Positions 8,897-17,541 of a stretch of DNA of 58,510 nucleotides are shown in pieces. This stretch comes from Micrococcales bacterium (GTDB lineage Bacteria > Actinomycetota > Actinomycetes > Actinomycetales > Microbacteriaceae). The notes below the pieces were generated by a model. The model did not search any database. It was not told the origin of the DNA and worked only from the letters and a program-made list of their open reading frames with translations. The stretch covers positions 1-58,510 of the forward strand of contig JACRGJ010000102.1 in the NCBI GenBank assembly GCA_016212425.1. Reading direction: 5' to 3'. Made by a program: the position numbers and the translations under genes. Numbering within the stretch: the stretch's first letter is position 1; each line of letters starts with the position of its first letter.

Positions 8897-9264
8897 TGGA
8901 GATGGGGGGAATCGAACCCCCGTCCACTGCTGAGGAACCACGCCTTCTCCGGGCGCAGCTCGCGGCGGCGTTTTACTCGGCTCCGATCCTTGACGCGAGC
9001 ACCTGGATCGACGAGCCCAGTCCCAGTTCGAGTCCCGCGATGCCCTGAGACACGACATCGCAGCGAGTCCCCTAGATGACGCCAGGATCCGGGGCGGAGA
9101 CGTACCCGGTCTGACGGATTTCTACTCCGGCTTAGGCAGCGAGAGCGAAATCGGTGCGCTTAGCATTGGCACCTATTGGTTTGCAGGGGGCGTTGACGAG
9201 ATAACCCTGCATCCTCGGCCCGCTTCTCGTAGCTGATCAGGCAGTGTCGAAACCGATCATCCCC
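8897..9264 (-). ncRNA. ssrA: Transfer-messenger RNA (tmRNA)
   Basis: Rescues stalled ribosomes by trans-translation together with SmpB. The 5' end begins GGGGAUGAUCGGUUUCGACA, the canonical tmRNA start. The 3' end has the T-arm GGUUCGAUUCC and an acceptor strand CAUCUCC that pairs with GGGGAUG, followed by discriminator A; the CCA is not encoded. The tag reading frame at 9132-9170 gives ANAKRTDFALAA plus a stop, after a resume codon for alanine. The ALAA end is the usual protease-recognition tail. smpB lies about 1.2 kb away with one unrelated gene between. Confidence 0.97.
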
Positions 9265-9368
9265 GTGTGGGCCGCATCGCGCGCTGTGGAATTGTGGGTG
9301 GTGCCGTCCGGATTCATCCGGGACGGCCTTCCAGTGTACGACAGGGCGGCAGTTCCGTGCGCGCCGGA

Positions 9369-9374
9369 TACCGT
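9369..9374 (+). promoter_or_regulatory. -10 box of the LLM oxidoreductase gene (TACCGT)
   Basis: TACCGT ends 6 bases before the ATG at 9381, predicting a leaderless transcript. The gap to the divergent tmRNA 5' end is 116 bases. Confidence 0.45.
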
Positions 9375-9380
9375 GGGCTC

Positions 9381-10448
9381 ATGGCAGCGCCGCGGCTCGG
9401 GATCATCGTCGACTACTCCGCCCCGTTCGCCGAGGCCGTCCCCGAGGTGGTCGAAGCCGAGCGGATCGGCGCCGAGGTCGTCACCACGACGGAGGCGTAC
9501 TCCGTCGACTCGGTCTCCCGGCTCGGCTACCTCGCCGCGGCGACCTCGAGGATGGCGCTCGCCGCCGGCATCCTGCCCCTGTTCTCGCGCACGCCGAGCC
9601 TGCTCGCGATGACGGCGGCGGGCCTCGACGAGGTCTCGGGCGGTCGTTTCGAACTCGGGCTCGGTGCGTCGGGGGCCCAGGTCATCGAGGGCTTCCACGG
9701 GGTGCCCTACGAGCGGCCGCTGGCGAAGATGCGGGAGACGGTGAACATCTGCCGCGTCGTGTGGCGCCGCGAGCCGGTCGTCAACACCGGGCGCGAGTAC
9801 CCCCTGCCGCTTCCCGCGGACCGCGGGCGCGGGCTGGGGAAGCCGCTGAAGCTCATCAATCGCCCCCCGCGCGCCCGCATCCCGATCTCGATCGCGGCCC
9901 TGGCGCCGAAGGGCGTGGCGCAGGCGGCGGAGATCGCGGAGGGCTGGCTCCCGCTGTTCTACTGGCCCGAGCGCGCGGATGCCGCGTGGGGCGCATCGCT
10001 CGACGCGGGCCTCGCCCGGCGGGAGCCGGCCCTCGGGCCGCTGCGGGTCAGCGTCCAGGCGCCGCTGCTCATCGGCGAGTCGACGGAGGAGGCCCTCGTC
10101 CACCACCGCGGCATGCTCGCCCTGTACGTGGGCGGGATGGGAGCCCCCGGAGCGAACTTCTACAACGACCTCGCAGTCGCCTACGGCTACGCCGATCAGG
10201 CCGCCCTGGCGCAGGAGCTCTACCTCTCGGGACGCAAGGAGGAGGCGGCGGCGGCCCTGCCGGAGGAGCTGGTGCGCGCGACGGCCCTGGTGGGCACCGA
10301 GGCCGAGGTGCGCGCGCGCGTCCGGGCCTACGCCGACCGCGGCGTGCACACCCTGACGGTGCAGCCCGTGGGCACCACACCCGCGGCCCGGCTCGAGCAG
10401 CTCGAGGCGATGCGGGGCCTGCTCGATGCGCTGCCCGCGGACGGCTGA
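9381..10448 (+). CDS. LLM-class (luciferase-like) flavin/F420-dependent oxidoreductase
   Basis: A 355-residue TIM-barrel oxidoreductase of the luciferase-like monooxygenase superfamily. Typical features are the N-terminal strand LGIIVDYS, the ATSRMALAAGILPLFSRTP segment near residue 60, the GRFELGLGASG loop near 90, and a C-terminal TLTVQPVG strand. Members use F420 or FMN; the cofactor and substrate cannot be told here. The ATG is chosen from the TACCGT box six bases ahead of it. The gene sits between ssrA and smpB with only eight bases to the convergent smpB stop. Confidence 0.85.
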   Translation: MAAPRLGIIVDYSAPFAEAVPEVVEAERIGAEVVTTTEAYSVDSVSRLGYLAAATSRMALAAGILPLFSRTPSLLAMTAAGLDEVSGGRFELGLGASGAQVIEGFHGVPYERPLAKMRETVNICRVVWRREPVVNTGREYPLPLPADRGRGLGKPLKLINRPPRARIPISIAALAPKGVAQAAEIAEGWLPLFYWPERADAAWGASLDAGLARREPALGPLRVSVQAPLLIGESTEEALVHHRGMLALYVGGMGAPGANFYNDLAVAYGYADQAALAQELYLSGRKEEAAAALPEELVRATALVGTEAEVRARVRAYADRGVHTLTVQPVGTTPAARLEQLEAMRGLLDALPADG

Positions 10449-10456
10449 GACGCCGG

Positions 10457-10933
10457 CTACTCCCCGAGCTGCGAACGGGTCGACATCGCTCGCTCCGCCT
10501 CCCGGCGATCCTGCCGTTCGCGCAGCGCCTGGCGCTTGTCGTACTCGCGCTTGCCCTTCGCCACCGCCAGCTCCACCTTGGCGCGGCCGTCGAGGAAGTA
10601 GATCGAGAGCGGGATGAGGGTGAACCCGCCCTCCTTCACCTTGTGGCTGATCTTGATGATCTGCTCCTTGTGGAGCAGGAGCTTGCGCTTGCGTCGGGGG
10701 GCGTGGTTGTTCCAGGTGCCCTCGGTGTACTCGGGGATGTACACCGCGTCCAGCCACGCTTCGTCGCGGTCGATGAACGCGTAGCCGTCGACGAGGGAGG
10801 CACGGCCCTCGCGCAGGGACTTCACCTCCGTGCCGGTGAGCACCAGGCCCGCCTCATAGGTGTCGTCGATGGCGTAGTCGTGGCGGGCGCGCCGGTTCGT
10901 CGCGACGACGCGGTTGCCCTTCTCCTTCGGCAT
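10457..10933 (-). CDS. smpB: SsrA-binding protein SmpB
   Basis: A 158-residue basic protein that binds tmRNA and delivers it to stalled ribosomes. Hallmarks are [22 protein letters not shown] at the N-terminus, the [14 protein letters not shown] strand, [11 protein letters not shown], and a basic C-terminal tail ([10 protein letters not shown] onward) that enters the mRNA channel. A strong ribosome binding site, GAGGAGGT, is nine bases before the ATG. A TATGCT box at 10987-10992 suggests its own leadered promoter, so it can be expressed apart from ftsEX just upstream. Confidence 0.96.
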   Translation of the reverse strand: MPKEKGNRVVATNRRARHDYAIDDTYEAGLVLTGTEVKSLREGRASLVDGYAFIDRDEAWLDAVYIPEYTEGTWNNHAPRRKRKLLLHKEQIIKISHKVKEGGFTLIPLSIYFLDGRAKVELAVAKGKREYDKRQALRERQDRREAERAMSTRSQLGE

Positions 10934-10986
10934 CCCGCACCTCCTCGGATCCGCCGTGCCGCCGACGGACGCCGGAGCAGCCCATC

Positions 10987-10992
10987 AGCATA
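10987..10992 (-). promoter_or_regulatory. -10 box of smpB (TATGCT)
   Basis: On the minus strand TATGCT lies about 54 bases before the smpB ATG, giving a leader of roughly 45 bases that contains the GAGGAGGT ribosome binding site. Confidence 0.4.
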
Positions 10993-11009
10993 GCCCGGCG
11001 CGGGCTGGC

Positions 11010-11924
11010 TCAGACCTTGAGGTAGCGGCGGATGGCGAAGCTCGCCGAGGTCGCCGCGAGGAGCACACCCACCACCACGAGAATCGGCAGCACGAGCATC
11101 ACCTGCTCGTTGCCGATGAACGCGGTGCGCGGCAGCCGCTGCTGCAGGTAGCCCTGCACGAAGAGGCGCACGAGCATCCACACCGCCCCTCCGGCCAGAA
11201 CCGATCCGATGAAGGCGGAGATCACCCCTTCGATCACGAACGGCGTCTCGATGAAGCGGTTGGACGCGCCCACCAGCCGCATGATGCCGAGTTCCCGGCG
11301 CCGCGAGAAGGCGCTCAGGCGGATGGTGGTCGAGACCAGGAGCACGGCCGCGACGAGCATCAGCGCCGCGATGCCGATCGCGGAGTAGCTGGCCGCGTTG
11401 AGGATCGCGAAGATCGGCTCGAGGTAGGCGCGTTGATCGGCGACCTCCTCGACGCCGGCCTGAGCACTGAGGCTGTCGCGGATGACGCCGGACTGATCCG
11501 GGTCGCGCAGGTTGATCCAGAAGGCCTGCGGCAGGATCTCCGGGGTGACGAGCGAGGTGATGTTCGAGTCCTTGAACTGCTGGGTGAAGTTCGCGTACGC
11601 CTGCTGGTGGTCCTCGAAGGTGAGCGTCTTCAGGTAGGGCTTCAGCGTGTCGCTCTCGAGCTTCTGCTTGACCGAGGCGATCTGCTCCGCCGTCGCCTCC
11701 TGCCCCGAGCAGTTGGGGGTGGTCGACACCCCGGTGCAGAGGTAGACCGCGACCTGGGCGCGGTCGTACCAGTACCCCTTCATCTGCCCGATCTGCATCT
11801 GCATGAGGATCGCAGCGCCGACGAAGGTGAGCGAGATGAAGGTGACGAGGACCACCGAGACGACCATGGAGAAGTTGCGCCGCAGTCCCTGCGCCGCCTC
11901 CCCGAACACCAGGCCGACCCTCAT
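11010..11924 (-). CDS. ftsX: Cell division protein FtsX (permease-like)
   Basis: A 304-residue membrane protein, partner of FtsE; the complex controls septal peptidoglycan hydrolases from the membrane. One transmembrane helix near residues 22-42 precedes a large extracellular domain (about 45-170) with a cysteine near residue 66. Three more helices follow in the C-terminal half, with the cytoplasmic [19 protein letters not shown] coupling segment. The start overlaps the ftsE stop by four bases (ATGA), so the two are translationally coupled. The length is normal for Actinobacteria. Confidence 0.95.
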   Translation of the reverse strand: MRVGLVFGEAAQGLRRNFSMVVSVVLVTFISLTFVGAAILMQMQIGQMKGYWYDRAQVAVYLCTGVSTTPNCSGQEATAEQIASVKQKLESDTLKPYLKTLTFEDHQQAYANFTQQFKDSNITSLVTPEILPQAFWINLRDPDQSGVIRDSLSAQAGVEEVADQRAYLEPIFAILNAASYSAIGIAALMLVAAVLLVSTTIRLSAFSRRRELGIMRLVGASNRFIETPFVIEGVISAFIGSVLAGGAVWMLVRLFVQGYLQQRLPRTAFIGNEQVMLVLPILVVVGVLLAATSASFAIRRYLKV

Positions 11925-12970
11925 CGCCGGTCCCCCTCGCCGGCCGCATCGCGGGACGGGTCGTTCAGCTCGGGCCGCTCGCGCTCCAGCTGCTGCACCG
12001 GCAGGGCGGAGGTCGCGCGCGACACCGCCTGCGCCAGCGCCTCGGATGCCGAGCGTGTCGGCTGGGGCTCGGATGCGGGCGTTCGCGGGTGCGCCGGAGG
12101 GGGGACGGCGGCGATCGTCGGGATTACCCCGACCGCCCCGGTCTCGAAGGCACTGGCCGCCGCACCCTCGCGCGTGGGGCGGCGCCCCTGCAGGACCGCG
12201 AGTTGGAGGTCCTCGGCGGCGGCCTCCGCATCCGGCACCCGCCCGGTCGCGGCCAGCTGCTCCTCGACCCGCTGGATCGGCACGGCCTGAGTCTGATAGC
12301 CGCCGCCGCGCTCGTCGCGGACGATGCGGCCCGCCACCAGCTCGATCACGCGCCGCTGCATCTGGTCGACGATGGTCGCGTCGTGGGTGGCCATGACGAC
12401 CGTGGTGCCATTCGCGTTGATGGAGGACAGCAGCGCCATGATCCCCACACTGGTGGCCGGGTCGAGGTTGCCGGTGGGCTCATCAGCCAGCAGCACCGCG
12501 GGCTTGTTCACGACCGCGCGAGCGATCGCCACGCGCTGCTGCTCTCCGCCGGAGAGCTCGTGGGGCATCCGGTGCTGCTTACCCGCGAGACCGACGAGCT
12601 TCAGCACATCGGGCACCGCCTGCTGGATGAACGCCCGGCTCTTCCCGATCACCTGCAACGTGAAGGCCACGTTGTCGAACACGTTCTTGTTGGTCAGCAA
12701 CCGGAAATCCTGGAAGACGACACCGAGGCTGCGCCGGAAGTAGGGCACCTTCCGGGTGGAGAGCGTCGTGAGGTTCTGGCCGAGCACGTGGATGCGGCCG
12801 CGGGAGGGCCTCTCCTCCTTGAGCACGAGCCGCAGGAAGCTCGACTTGCCGGAGCCCGACTGGCCCACGAGGAAGACGAACTCGCCCGTGAGGATCTCGA
12901 GGCTGATGTCGTCGAGGGCGGGGCGCTGGGTACCGCGGTAGGTCTTGGTGACCTGATCGAAACGAATCAT
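11921..12970 (-). CDS. ftsE: Cell division ATP-binding protein FtsE with long C-terminal extension
   Basis: ABC ATPase that energises FtsX. Walker A is GQSGSGKSS (residues 36-44), the signature [14 protein letters not shown] follows near residue 140, and Walker B is [11 protein letters not shown]. The canonical domain ends near residue 225. Here it continues to 349 residues with a low-complexity Ala/Pro/Arg/Glu tail that includes stretches such as [12 protein letters not shown]. Ordinary FtsE is about 220-230 residues, so the tail adds about 120 residues of unknown role. A TAGCCT box lies nine bases before the ATG, so ftsEX has its own promoter instead of relying on prfB, from which it is separated by three genes. 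Confidence 0.94.
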   Translation of the reverse strand: MIRFDQVTKTYRGTQRPALDDISLEILTGEFVFLVGQSGSGKSSFLRLVLKEERPSRGRIHVLGQNLTTLSTRKVPYFRRSLGVVFQDFRLLTNKNVFDNVAFTLQVIGKSRAFIQQAVPDVLKLVGLAGKQHRMPHELSGGEQQRVAIARAVVNKPAVLLADEPTGNLDPATSVGIMALLSSINANGTTVVMATHDATIVDQMQRRVIELVAGRIVRDERGGGYQTQAVPIQRVEEQLAATGRVPDAEAAAEDLQLAVLQGRRPTREGAAASAFETGAVGVIPTIAAVPPPAHPRTPASEPQPTRSASEALAQAVSRATSALPVQQLERERPELNDPSRDAAGEGDRR

Positions 12971-12979
12971 GGCCCGACC

Positions 12980-12985
12980 AGGCTA
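12980..12985 (-). promoter_or_regulatory. -10 box of ftsE-ftsX (TAGCCT)
   Basis: On the minus strand TAGCCT ends 9 bases before the ftsE ATG. The same box and spacing (TAGGCT, 9 bases) precede prfB. Confidence 0.5.
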
Positions 12986-13053
12986 GGCACGCGCCGCGCG
13001 CGGGGCGGTTGCGACACCCGACAGCGGCGGATCAGCGAGATCGCGTGAACGCG

Positions 13054-13083
13054 TCGATGTCGATGTCGATGTCGATGTCGATG
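13054..13083 (+). repeat. Five perfect copies of the hexamer TCGATG
   Basis: TCGATG is repeated five times without error, followed by a variant CCGAT. It lies in the 225-base gap between ftsE and the marR-like gene, so copy-number change would not alter a protein. Nothing else in this gap is recognisable. Confidence 0.85.
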
Positions 13084-13195
13084 CCGATCATTCCGGAGGG
13101 ATGCGCAGGGTCCGGCCCAGCGGACGGGGTTCACGGCTCCTGCCTGGAGGATCGGCGTTCTCCGGGTGCGGGTCCGGCTGCGAGAGGATCGAGGG

Positions 13196-13621
13196 GTGAC
13201 GGATGCCCGCCCCAGCCCGACGCTCGCCCTGCTGCGGCGGGCCCGGCGGGCGGAGCTCGCGCTCGCCGCCGCCTTCGATCCGCACGGGCTGACCATCCGC
13301 AAGCACGATGTCCTGCGCGCGATCCATGCGACACCGGGGCTCTCGCACGGCGAACTCGCCCGTCGGGTGGGCGTGGACGTCCACGGCGTCGGCACTCTCG
13401 TACGGGCGCTGGTCGAAGCCGACCTCGTGCGCGAGCGGGTCCCCGCCGGCGGCCACGCGCCGAGCCTGACCGCCACCGAGAAGGGCGGCCGCGTGCTCGG
13501 GGCGATCGACGCTCGGCTGCGCGAGCTCGACGCGGAGCTGTTCCCGGGGGCGGACGGCGACGAGCTCGCCGCCGCGCTGCTGGCGGATACGACGCCGGCA
13601 TCCGCTCCGCCCCAGGACTGA
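13196..13621 (+). CDS. MarR-family transcriptional regulator
   Basis: A 141-residue winged-helix protein. The helix-turn-helix spans about residues 40-75 (LRAIHATPGLSHGELARRVGV and GVGTLVRALVEADLV), followed by the wing RVPAGGHAPSLTATEKG. Such proteins usually repress a neighbouring gene and respond to small phenolic or oxidised ligands. The GTG start is chosen for the purine-rich GAGAGGATCGAGGG just upstream. The SDR gene starts 41 bases downstream on the same strand and is the natural regulatory target, though it also has its own -10-like box. The pair lies inside an otherwise conserved prfB/ftsEX neighbourhood. Confidence 0.82.
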   Translation: MTDARPSPTLALLRRARRAELALAAAFDPHGLTIRKHDVLRAIHATPGLSHGELARRVGVDVHGVGTLVRALVEADLVRERVPAGGHAPSLTATEKGGRVLGAIDARLRELDAELFPGADGDELAAALLADTTPASAPPQD

Positions 13622-13649
13622 CTGCCAGCGCAGCGACCCCCGATGGTCG

Positions 13650-13655
13650 TAGCGT
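13650..13655 (+). promoter_or_regulatory. -10 box of the SDR gene (TAGCGT)
   Basis: TAGCGT ends 7 bases before the ATG at 13663, predicting a leaderless transcript separate from the upstream marR-like gene. Confidence 0.45.
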
Positions 13656-13662
13656 GCAAAGC

Positions 13663-14508
13663 ATGTCCGACTCTCACGATCACCACGAGAAAACCTGGTT
13701 CATCACCGGCGCGTCCCGCGGGTTCGGGCGGGAGTGGGCCGCTGCCGCGCTGGATCGAGGCGACCGCGTCGCCGCCACCGCGCGCGACACCGCCACGCTC
13801 TCCGACCTCGTCGAGCGCTACGGCGACCGGCTGCTGCCACTCCCGCTCGACGTGACCGATCGGCAGGCGGACTTCGAGGCCGTCGCCCAAGCGCACCAGC
13901 ACTTCGGTCGACTCGACGTGGTCGTCAACAACGCTGGCTACGGCCACTTCGGCATGATCGAGGAACTCGCCGAGGACGAGTTCCGCGCCCAGTTGGAGAC
14001 CAACGTCTTCGGCGCGCTGTGGGTGACCCAGGCGGCCCTCCCGTTCCTGCGCGCGCAAGGAGCCGGGCACATCATCCAGGTCTCCTCCATCGGGGGCATC
14101 TCGGCCTTCCCCGGCATCGGCGCCTATCACGCCTCGAAGTGGGCGCTCGAGGGGTTCAGCCAGTCGCTCGCTCAGGAGGTCGCCGGCTTCGGCATCCATG
14201 TCACCCTGATCGAGCCCGGCGGGTTCTCGACCGACTGGAGCGGGGCATCCGCAAAGCACTCGACACCGATCGCGGCGTACGACGAGGTACGCGAGCGGAT
14301 GCGCGGGCGGCGCTCGGCACAGAATCCGGGCGACCCCGCGGCGTCCGCGGCCGCGATCCTCGAGATCGTCGATGCGTCCGAGCCGCCGCTCCGGGTCTTC
14401 TTCGGCACCGCGCCGCTTCAGATCGCGACGGCCGACTACGAGTCGCGGCTCTCCACCTGGAACGCGTGGAGCGAGGTGTCGGCGCTCGCGCAGGGCGCAG
14501 GCGCGTGA
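13663..14508 (+). CDS. Short-chain dehydrogenase/reductase (SDR)
   Basis: A 281-residue classical SDR. The cofactor-binding TGASRGFG is at residues 16-23, the NNAGYGHFG motif is near residue 88, and the catalytic serine lies in IQVSSIGG with YHASK (Tyr-x-x-x-Lys) near residue 155. An Arg after the Gly-rich motif (ATARD) suggests NADP(H). The substrate is unknown. It probably works with the upstream MarR-type regulator. A GC-rich stem-loop at 14566-14585 follows the gene. Confidence 0.9.
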   Translation: MSDSHDHHEKTWFITGASRGFGREWAAAALDRGDRVAATARDTATLSDLVERYGDRLLPLPLDVTDRQADFEAVAQAHQHFGRLDVVVNNAGYGHFGMIEELAEDEFRAQLETNVFGALWVTQAALPFLRAQGAGHIIQVSSIGGISAFPGIGAYHASKWALEGFSQSLAQEVAGFGIHVTLIEPGGFSTDWSGASAKHSTPIAAYDEVRERMRGRRSAQNPGDPAASAAAILEIVDASEPPLRVFFGTAPLQIATADYESRLSTWNAWSEVSALAQGAGA

Positions 14509-14565
14509 GCGCGCGCTGAAGGGCGTCATCGCATCCACCGCCGAGGGAAGCCTGGGCATGGGAAC

Positions 14566-14585
14566 GCCGCCCCGGTCGGGGCGGC
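14566..14585 (+). terminator. GC-rich stem-loop after the SDR gene
   Basis: GCCGCCCC and GGGGCGGC pair perfectly around the four-base loop GGTC, 57 bases after the SDR stop and before the convergent rhodanese stop. A second small hairpin (CGCCGCC-GTGT-GGCGGCG) lies nearby. No U-tract is present. Confidence 0.5.
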
Positions 14586-14664
14586 TCGACATCCTCGGTC
14601 AACCCCACGCGAGTGACGCCGCGCCGCCGTGTGGCGGCGGTGCGGCGGGGGCTCGTCCCGCCCG

Positions 14665-14961
14665 TCAGCGGTCGACGGCTCGACCGGACTCGATCCACGC
14701 GCTCGTGCCGCCGGCGACGCTGACGACGTCGCTGCGCCCGGCGTCCTCGAGGATCTTCGCGCCCCGGAGCGACCGCGCGCCGAGGTGGCAGATCACATCG
14801 ACCGGACCGGCGGGCACCTCGTCGACCCGGGCGGACAGCTGGCCCAGAGGGATGTTGAGCGCGCCCGGCACGTGACCCGCTGCGAACTCATCCGGCTCAC
14901 GCACGTCGATCAGGGTCACGTCGTCATGACCGGCCAGCTCGTCCACCGTGATCTCGCGCAT
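14665..14961 (-). CDS. Single-domain rhodanese-like protein
   Basis: A 98-residue rhodanese domain that would carry or transfer sulfane sulfur. Landmarks are ITVDELAGH, LIDVREPDEFAAGHVPGALNIPL, and the active-site loop with catalytic Cys in VICHLGARSLRGA. I place the start at the second of two nearby ATG codons: a TAGCAT box at 14969-14974 ends seven bases before it and itself overlaps the first ATG (14970), which therefore cannot be used on a leaderless transcript. The longer reading would add only MSD. It lies between the SDR and prfB genes, with no obvious partner. Confidence 0.87.
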   Translation of the reverse strand: MREITVDELAGHDDVTLIDVREPDEFAAGHVPGALNIPLGQLSARVDEVPAGPVDVICHLGARSLRGAKILEDAGRSDVVSVAGGTSAWIESGRAVDR

Positions 14962-14968
14962 GTCCGAC

Positions 14969-14974
14969 ATGCTA
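14969..14974 (-). promoter_or_regulatory. -10 box of the rhodanese gene (TAGCAT)
   Basis: On the minus strand TAGCAT ends 7 bases before the ATG at 14961 and overlaps the alternative upstream ATG, which favours the downstream start. Confidence 0.4.
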
Positions 14975-15144
14975 CGGCGCGGGCCTCTCCGGTACACCCG
15001 GCGCCGCCCGCGGTTCCCCGGCACAGACCGCCCCGCCAGCCGGAGAAACCCGCGGACGGACTCCATCGGCATCGCGGGGAGCCGGGGGAATGCGGGTGCT
15101 GCGCCCTCGCCTCTCGGAGATCGCGACGCGATCCGCGCTCGGGA

Positions 15145-16245
15145 CTACTGGTCCTTGCGTTTGCGCCAGCGGATGCCGGCCGCGATGAACCCGTCGAGGT
15201 CGCCATCGAACACCGCCGTCGGGTTGTTCACCTCGTGCTCGGTGCGGAGGTCCTTCACCATCTGGTACGGCGCGAGCACATAGCTGCGCATCTGATCTCC
15301 CCAGCTGGCGGTGATGCTGCCGGCCAGCTCCTTCTTCGTCGCCGCCTCCTGCTCCTTCTGCAGCAGGAGCAGGCGCGACTGCAGCACCCGCATCGCGGCG
15401 GCGCGGTTCTGGATCTGGGACTTCTCGTTCTGCATGGAGACGACGATCCCCGTCGGCAGGTGGGTAAGGCGGACGGCGGAGTCGGTCGTGTTCACGCTCT
15501 GCCCCCCTGGCCCGGATGAGCGGAAGACGTCGACGCGGATGTCGGACTCCGGCACCTCGACGTGCGCCGTCTCCGCCATGAGGGGGATGACCTCCACCGC
15601 CGCGAAGCTCGTCTGGCGCTTTCCCGCCGCGCCGAACGGGCTCATCCGCACCAGCCGGTGTGTTCCCGCCTCGACGGCGAGGGTGCCGAACGCGTACGGC
15701 GCATCCACCTCGAAGGTGGCCGACTTGATGCCGGCCTCCTCCGCGTAGGAGGTGTCCATGACGCTCGTCGAGTAGCCGTGCTGCTCGGCCCAGCGCAGGT
15801 ACATGCGCAGCAGCATCTCGGCGAAGTCCGCCGCATCCACTCCCCCGGCCCCCGCACGGATCGTCACGACCGCGGGGCGTCCGTCGTACTCGCCGTCGAG
15901 CAGGGTCTGCACCTCGAGGTCGCCGATGGTCTGGGTGAGGGCGCTGAGCTCCTGCTCGGCCTCCCGGGCCATCTCCTCGTCGTCGACGGCCAGCTCGGCG
16001 GCCACCTCAAGGTCGTCCAGACGCGCCGCGACCCGCTCCAGCCGCTCGAGTTCCGACTGCCGGTGGCTCAGGGCGCTCGTGATCTGCTGCGCCTTGTCGG
16101 TGTCGTCCCAGAGGTTCGGCGCCGTCGCCTGCTCGCTCAGCTCGGCGATCTGTCGCCGCAGTGACTCGACGTCCGTCACCGCGCGGATGTCGGCGAAGGT
16201 CGAGCGGAGGGCGGCGAGCCGCTCGGGGAAGTCGACGGGGAGCAT
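15145..16245 (-). CDS. prfB: Peptide chain release factor 2
   Basis: A 366-residue class I release factor that ends translation at UGA and UAA codons. The stop-codon recognition tripeptide SPF is in [11 protein letters not shown], and the peptidyl-hydrolysis motif GGQ is in [12 protein letters not shown]. The reading frame is intact from ATG to stop, without the programmed +1 frameshift found in many other bacteria. In Actinobacteria prfB is usually directly upstream of ftsE; here 2.2 kb with three other genes separates them. A TAGGCT box ends nine bases before the ATG. Confidence 0.96.
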   Translation of the reverse strand: MLPVDFPERLAALRSTFADIRAVTDVESLRRQIAELSEQATAPNLWDDTDKAQQITSALSHRQSELERLERVAARLDDLEVAAELAVDDEEMAREAEQELSALTQTIGDLEVQTLLDGEYDGRPAVVTIRAGAGGVDAADFAEMLLRMYLRWAEQHGYSTSVMDTSYAEEAGIKSATFEVDAPYAFGTLAVEAGTHRLVRMSPFGAAGKRQTSFAAVEVIPLMAETAHVEVPESDIRVDVFRSSGPGGQSVNTTDSAVRLTHLPTGIVVSMQNEKSQIQNRAAAMRVLQSRLLLLQKEQEAATKKELAGSITASWGDQMRSYVLAPYQMVKDLRTEHEVNNPTAVFDGDLDGFIAAGIRWRKRKDQ

Positions 16246-16254
16246 GGCCCGGCA

Positions 16255-16260
16255 AGCCTA
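16255..16260 (-). promoter_or_regulatory. -10 box of prfB (TAGGCT)
   Basis: On the minus strand TAGGCT ends 9 bases before the prfB ATG, predicting a nearly leaderless transcript. Confidence 0.5.
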
Positions 16261-16293
16261 CCGGCGCGGTCGGCGCGGCTTCCGCGGCGGGTC

Positions 16294-16299
16294 TACCGT
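16294..16299 (+). promoter_or_regulatory. -10 box of the MFS gene at 16307 (TACCGT)
   Basis: TACCGT ends 7 bases before the GTG start. It supports that GTG over any upstream in-frame codon. Confidence 0.45.
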
Positions 16300-16306
16300 C
16301 GAGACG

Positions 16307-17521
16307 GTGACCCGCGCCGAACCCGCCTTCCGCTGGCGCCCGGTCATCGCGTCGGCGCTGCTGCCGAGCCTCCTCTTCGCGACCGGCGAGGGGGCGATCA
16401 TCCCCGTCATCCCGCAGGTCGCCGTCCAACTGGGTGGAACCCTCGCCGCGGCCGGCATCGTCGCGGCGATGCTGCTGGTCGGCACCCTGCTCGGCGACAT
16501 CCCGAGCGGGGTCGTCGTCGCTCGGATCGGCGAGCGCCAGGCGATGATCGCCGCGGCGATCATCGCCTCCGGGGGACTCGGTCTGGCGCTCCTGGCCCGC
16601 ACGCCGTGGGTGCTCGCGCTCGGCATCCTGCTGGTCGGCGTCGCCACGGCCTCCTTCGGCCTCGCCCGGCACGCGTTTCTCACGACCTTCGTGCCGATCG
16701 CTCACCGTGCGCGGGCGCTGTCGACCCTGGGTGGCACCTTCCGCCTCGGCTATCTGATCGGCCCGTTCCTCGGCGCGGGCATCATCGCGCTCACCGCGTC
16801 AGCGGCGTCCGTGTTCTGGTTCGACCTCGCGTGCTGCCTCGCCACCGCCGTGGTGCTGCTGGTGCTGCCGGATCCGGCGACCACCGTCGGCGAAGCGCGG
16901 CCCTCGCGGACGCAGTCCGCGCCGGTCGGGCTGTTCCGCACGATCCGCGAGAACGCCCGCGTGCTCGGGACCCTCGGGGTGGGCTCGGCGCTGGTCGCGG
17001 CGCTCCGGGGCAGCCGCCAGGTGATCCTGCCGCTCTGGGCGGTGAGCATCGGAATGCACGAGAGCACCGCCTCGATCGTCCTCGGTGTCGCCGGGGCGGT
17101 GGACTTCGCCCTGTTCTACGCGGGCGGGCAGATCATGGACCGCTTCGGCCGGCTCTGGACGGCGGTGCCCTCGATGGTCGGGCTCGGCGTGGGCCATCTC
17201 CTGCTCGCGCTCACCTCCGGCCTCCCCACGCCGGTGCTGTGGTTCGTCACCATCGCGATGCTCCTCTCCCTCGCGAACGGCATCGGCGCGGGCATCCTCA
17301 TGACGCTCGGGGCGGACCTAGCCGACCCAACGCATCCGGCGCCGTTCCTCGGGGCGTGGCGTTTCTGCAACGACACCGGCGGGGCCGCGGCGCCTCTCCT
17401 CATCGCGGCGGTCACGGCGCTCGCCTCGCTCCCGGTAGCCGCGGCGGTGCTGGGGGTGCTCGGCATCGGCGGCGCCGTCGTGCTGCGGGTGTTCGTGCCG
17501 CGCTACTCCCCGCACCGCTGA
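16307..17521 (+). CDS. MFS transporter (12-spanner)
   Basis: A 404-residue major facilitator with about 12 hydrophobic segments. The loop-2/3 motif is seen as GDIPSGVVVARIGERQAM near residue 65, and the equivalent in the second half as GGQIMDRFGRLWT. The substrate is unknown; the arrangement resembles small drug or sugar efflux proteins. It is divergent from prfB. A 59-codon membrane protein gene follows 20 bases after its stop on the same strand. Confidence 0.87.
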   Translation: MTRAEPAFRWRPVIASALLPSLLFATGEGAIIPVIPQVAVQLGGTLAAAGIVAAMLLVGTLLGDIPSGVVVARIGERQAMIAAAIIASGGLGLALLARTPWVLALGILLVGVATASFGLARHAFLTTFVPIAHRARALSTLGGTFRLGYLIGPFLGAGIIALTASAASVFWFDLACCLATAVVLLVLPDPATTVGEARPSRTQSAPVGLFRTIRENARVLGTLGVGSALVAALRGSRQVILPLWAVSIGMHESTASIVLGVAGAVDFALFYAGGQIMDRFGRLWTAVPSMVGLGVGHLLLALTSGLPTPVLWFVTIAMLLSLANGIGAGILMTLGADLADPTHPAPFLGAWRFCNDTGGAAAPLLIAAVTALASLPVAAAVLGVLGIGGAVVLRVFVPRYSPHR

Positions 17522-17529
17522 GCGCGCGC

Positions 17530-17535
17530 TAGGGT
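17530..17535 (+). promoter_or_regulatory. -10 box of the 59-codon gene (TAGGGT)
   Basis: TAGGGT ends 6 bases before the GTG at 17542. This is the main argument that the short reading frame is expressed. Confidence 0.45.
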
Positions 17536-17541
17536 CGCGAC

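Noticed and set aside
8900-8925. A tRNA-like T-arm as a separate tRNA gene
   Set aside because: The T-arm and acceptor strand pair with the GGGGAUG end 360 bases away and belong to tmRNA; there is no anticodon arm.
13054-13083. TCGATG repeat as a phase-variable coding tract
   Set aside because: It lies between genes, and six-base units would keep frame anyway. Phase switching of a protein is not supported.
15145-16245. Programmed frameshift in prfB
   Set aside because: The frame is continuous from the ATG through SPF and GGQ, with no in-frame UGA near codon 25.
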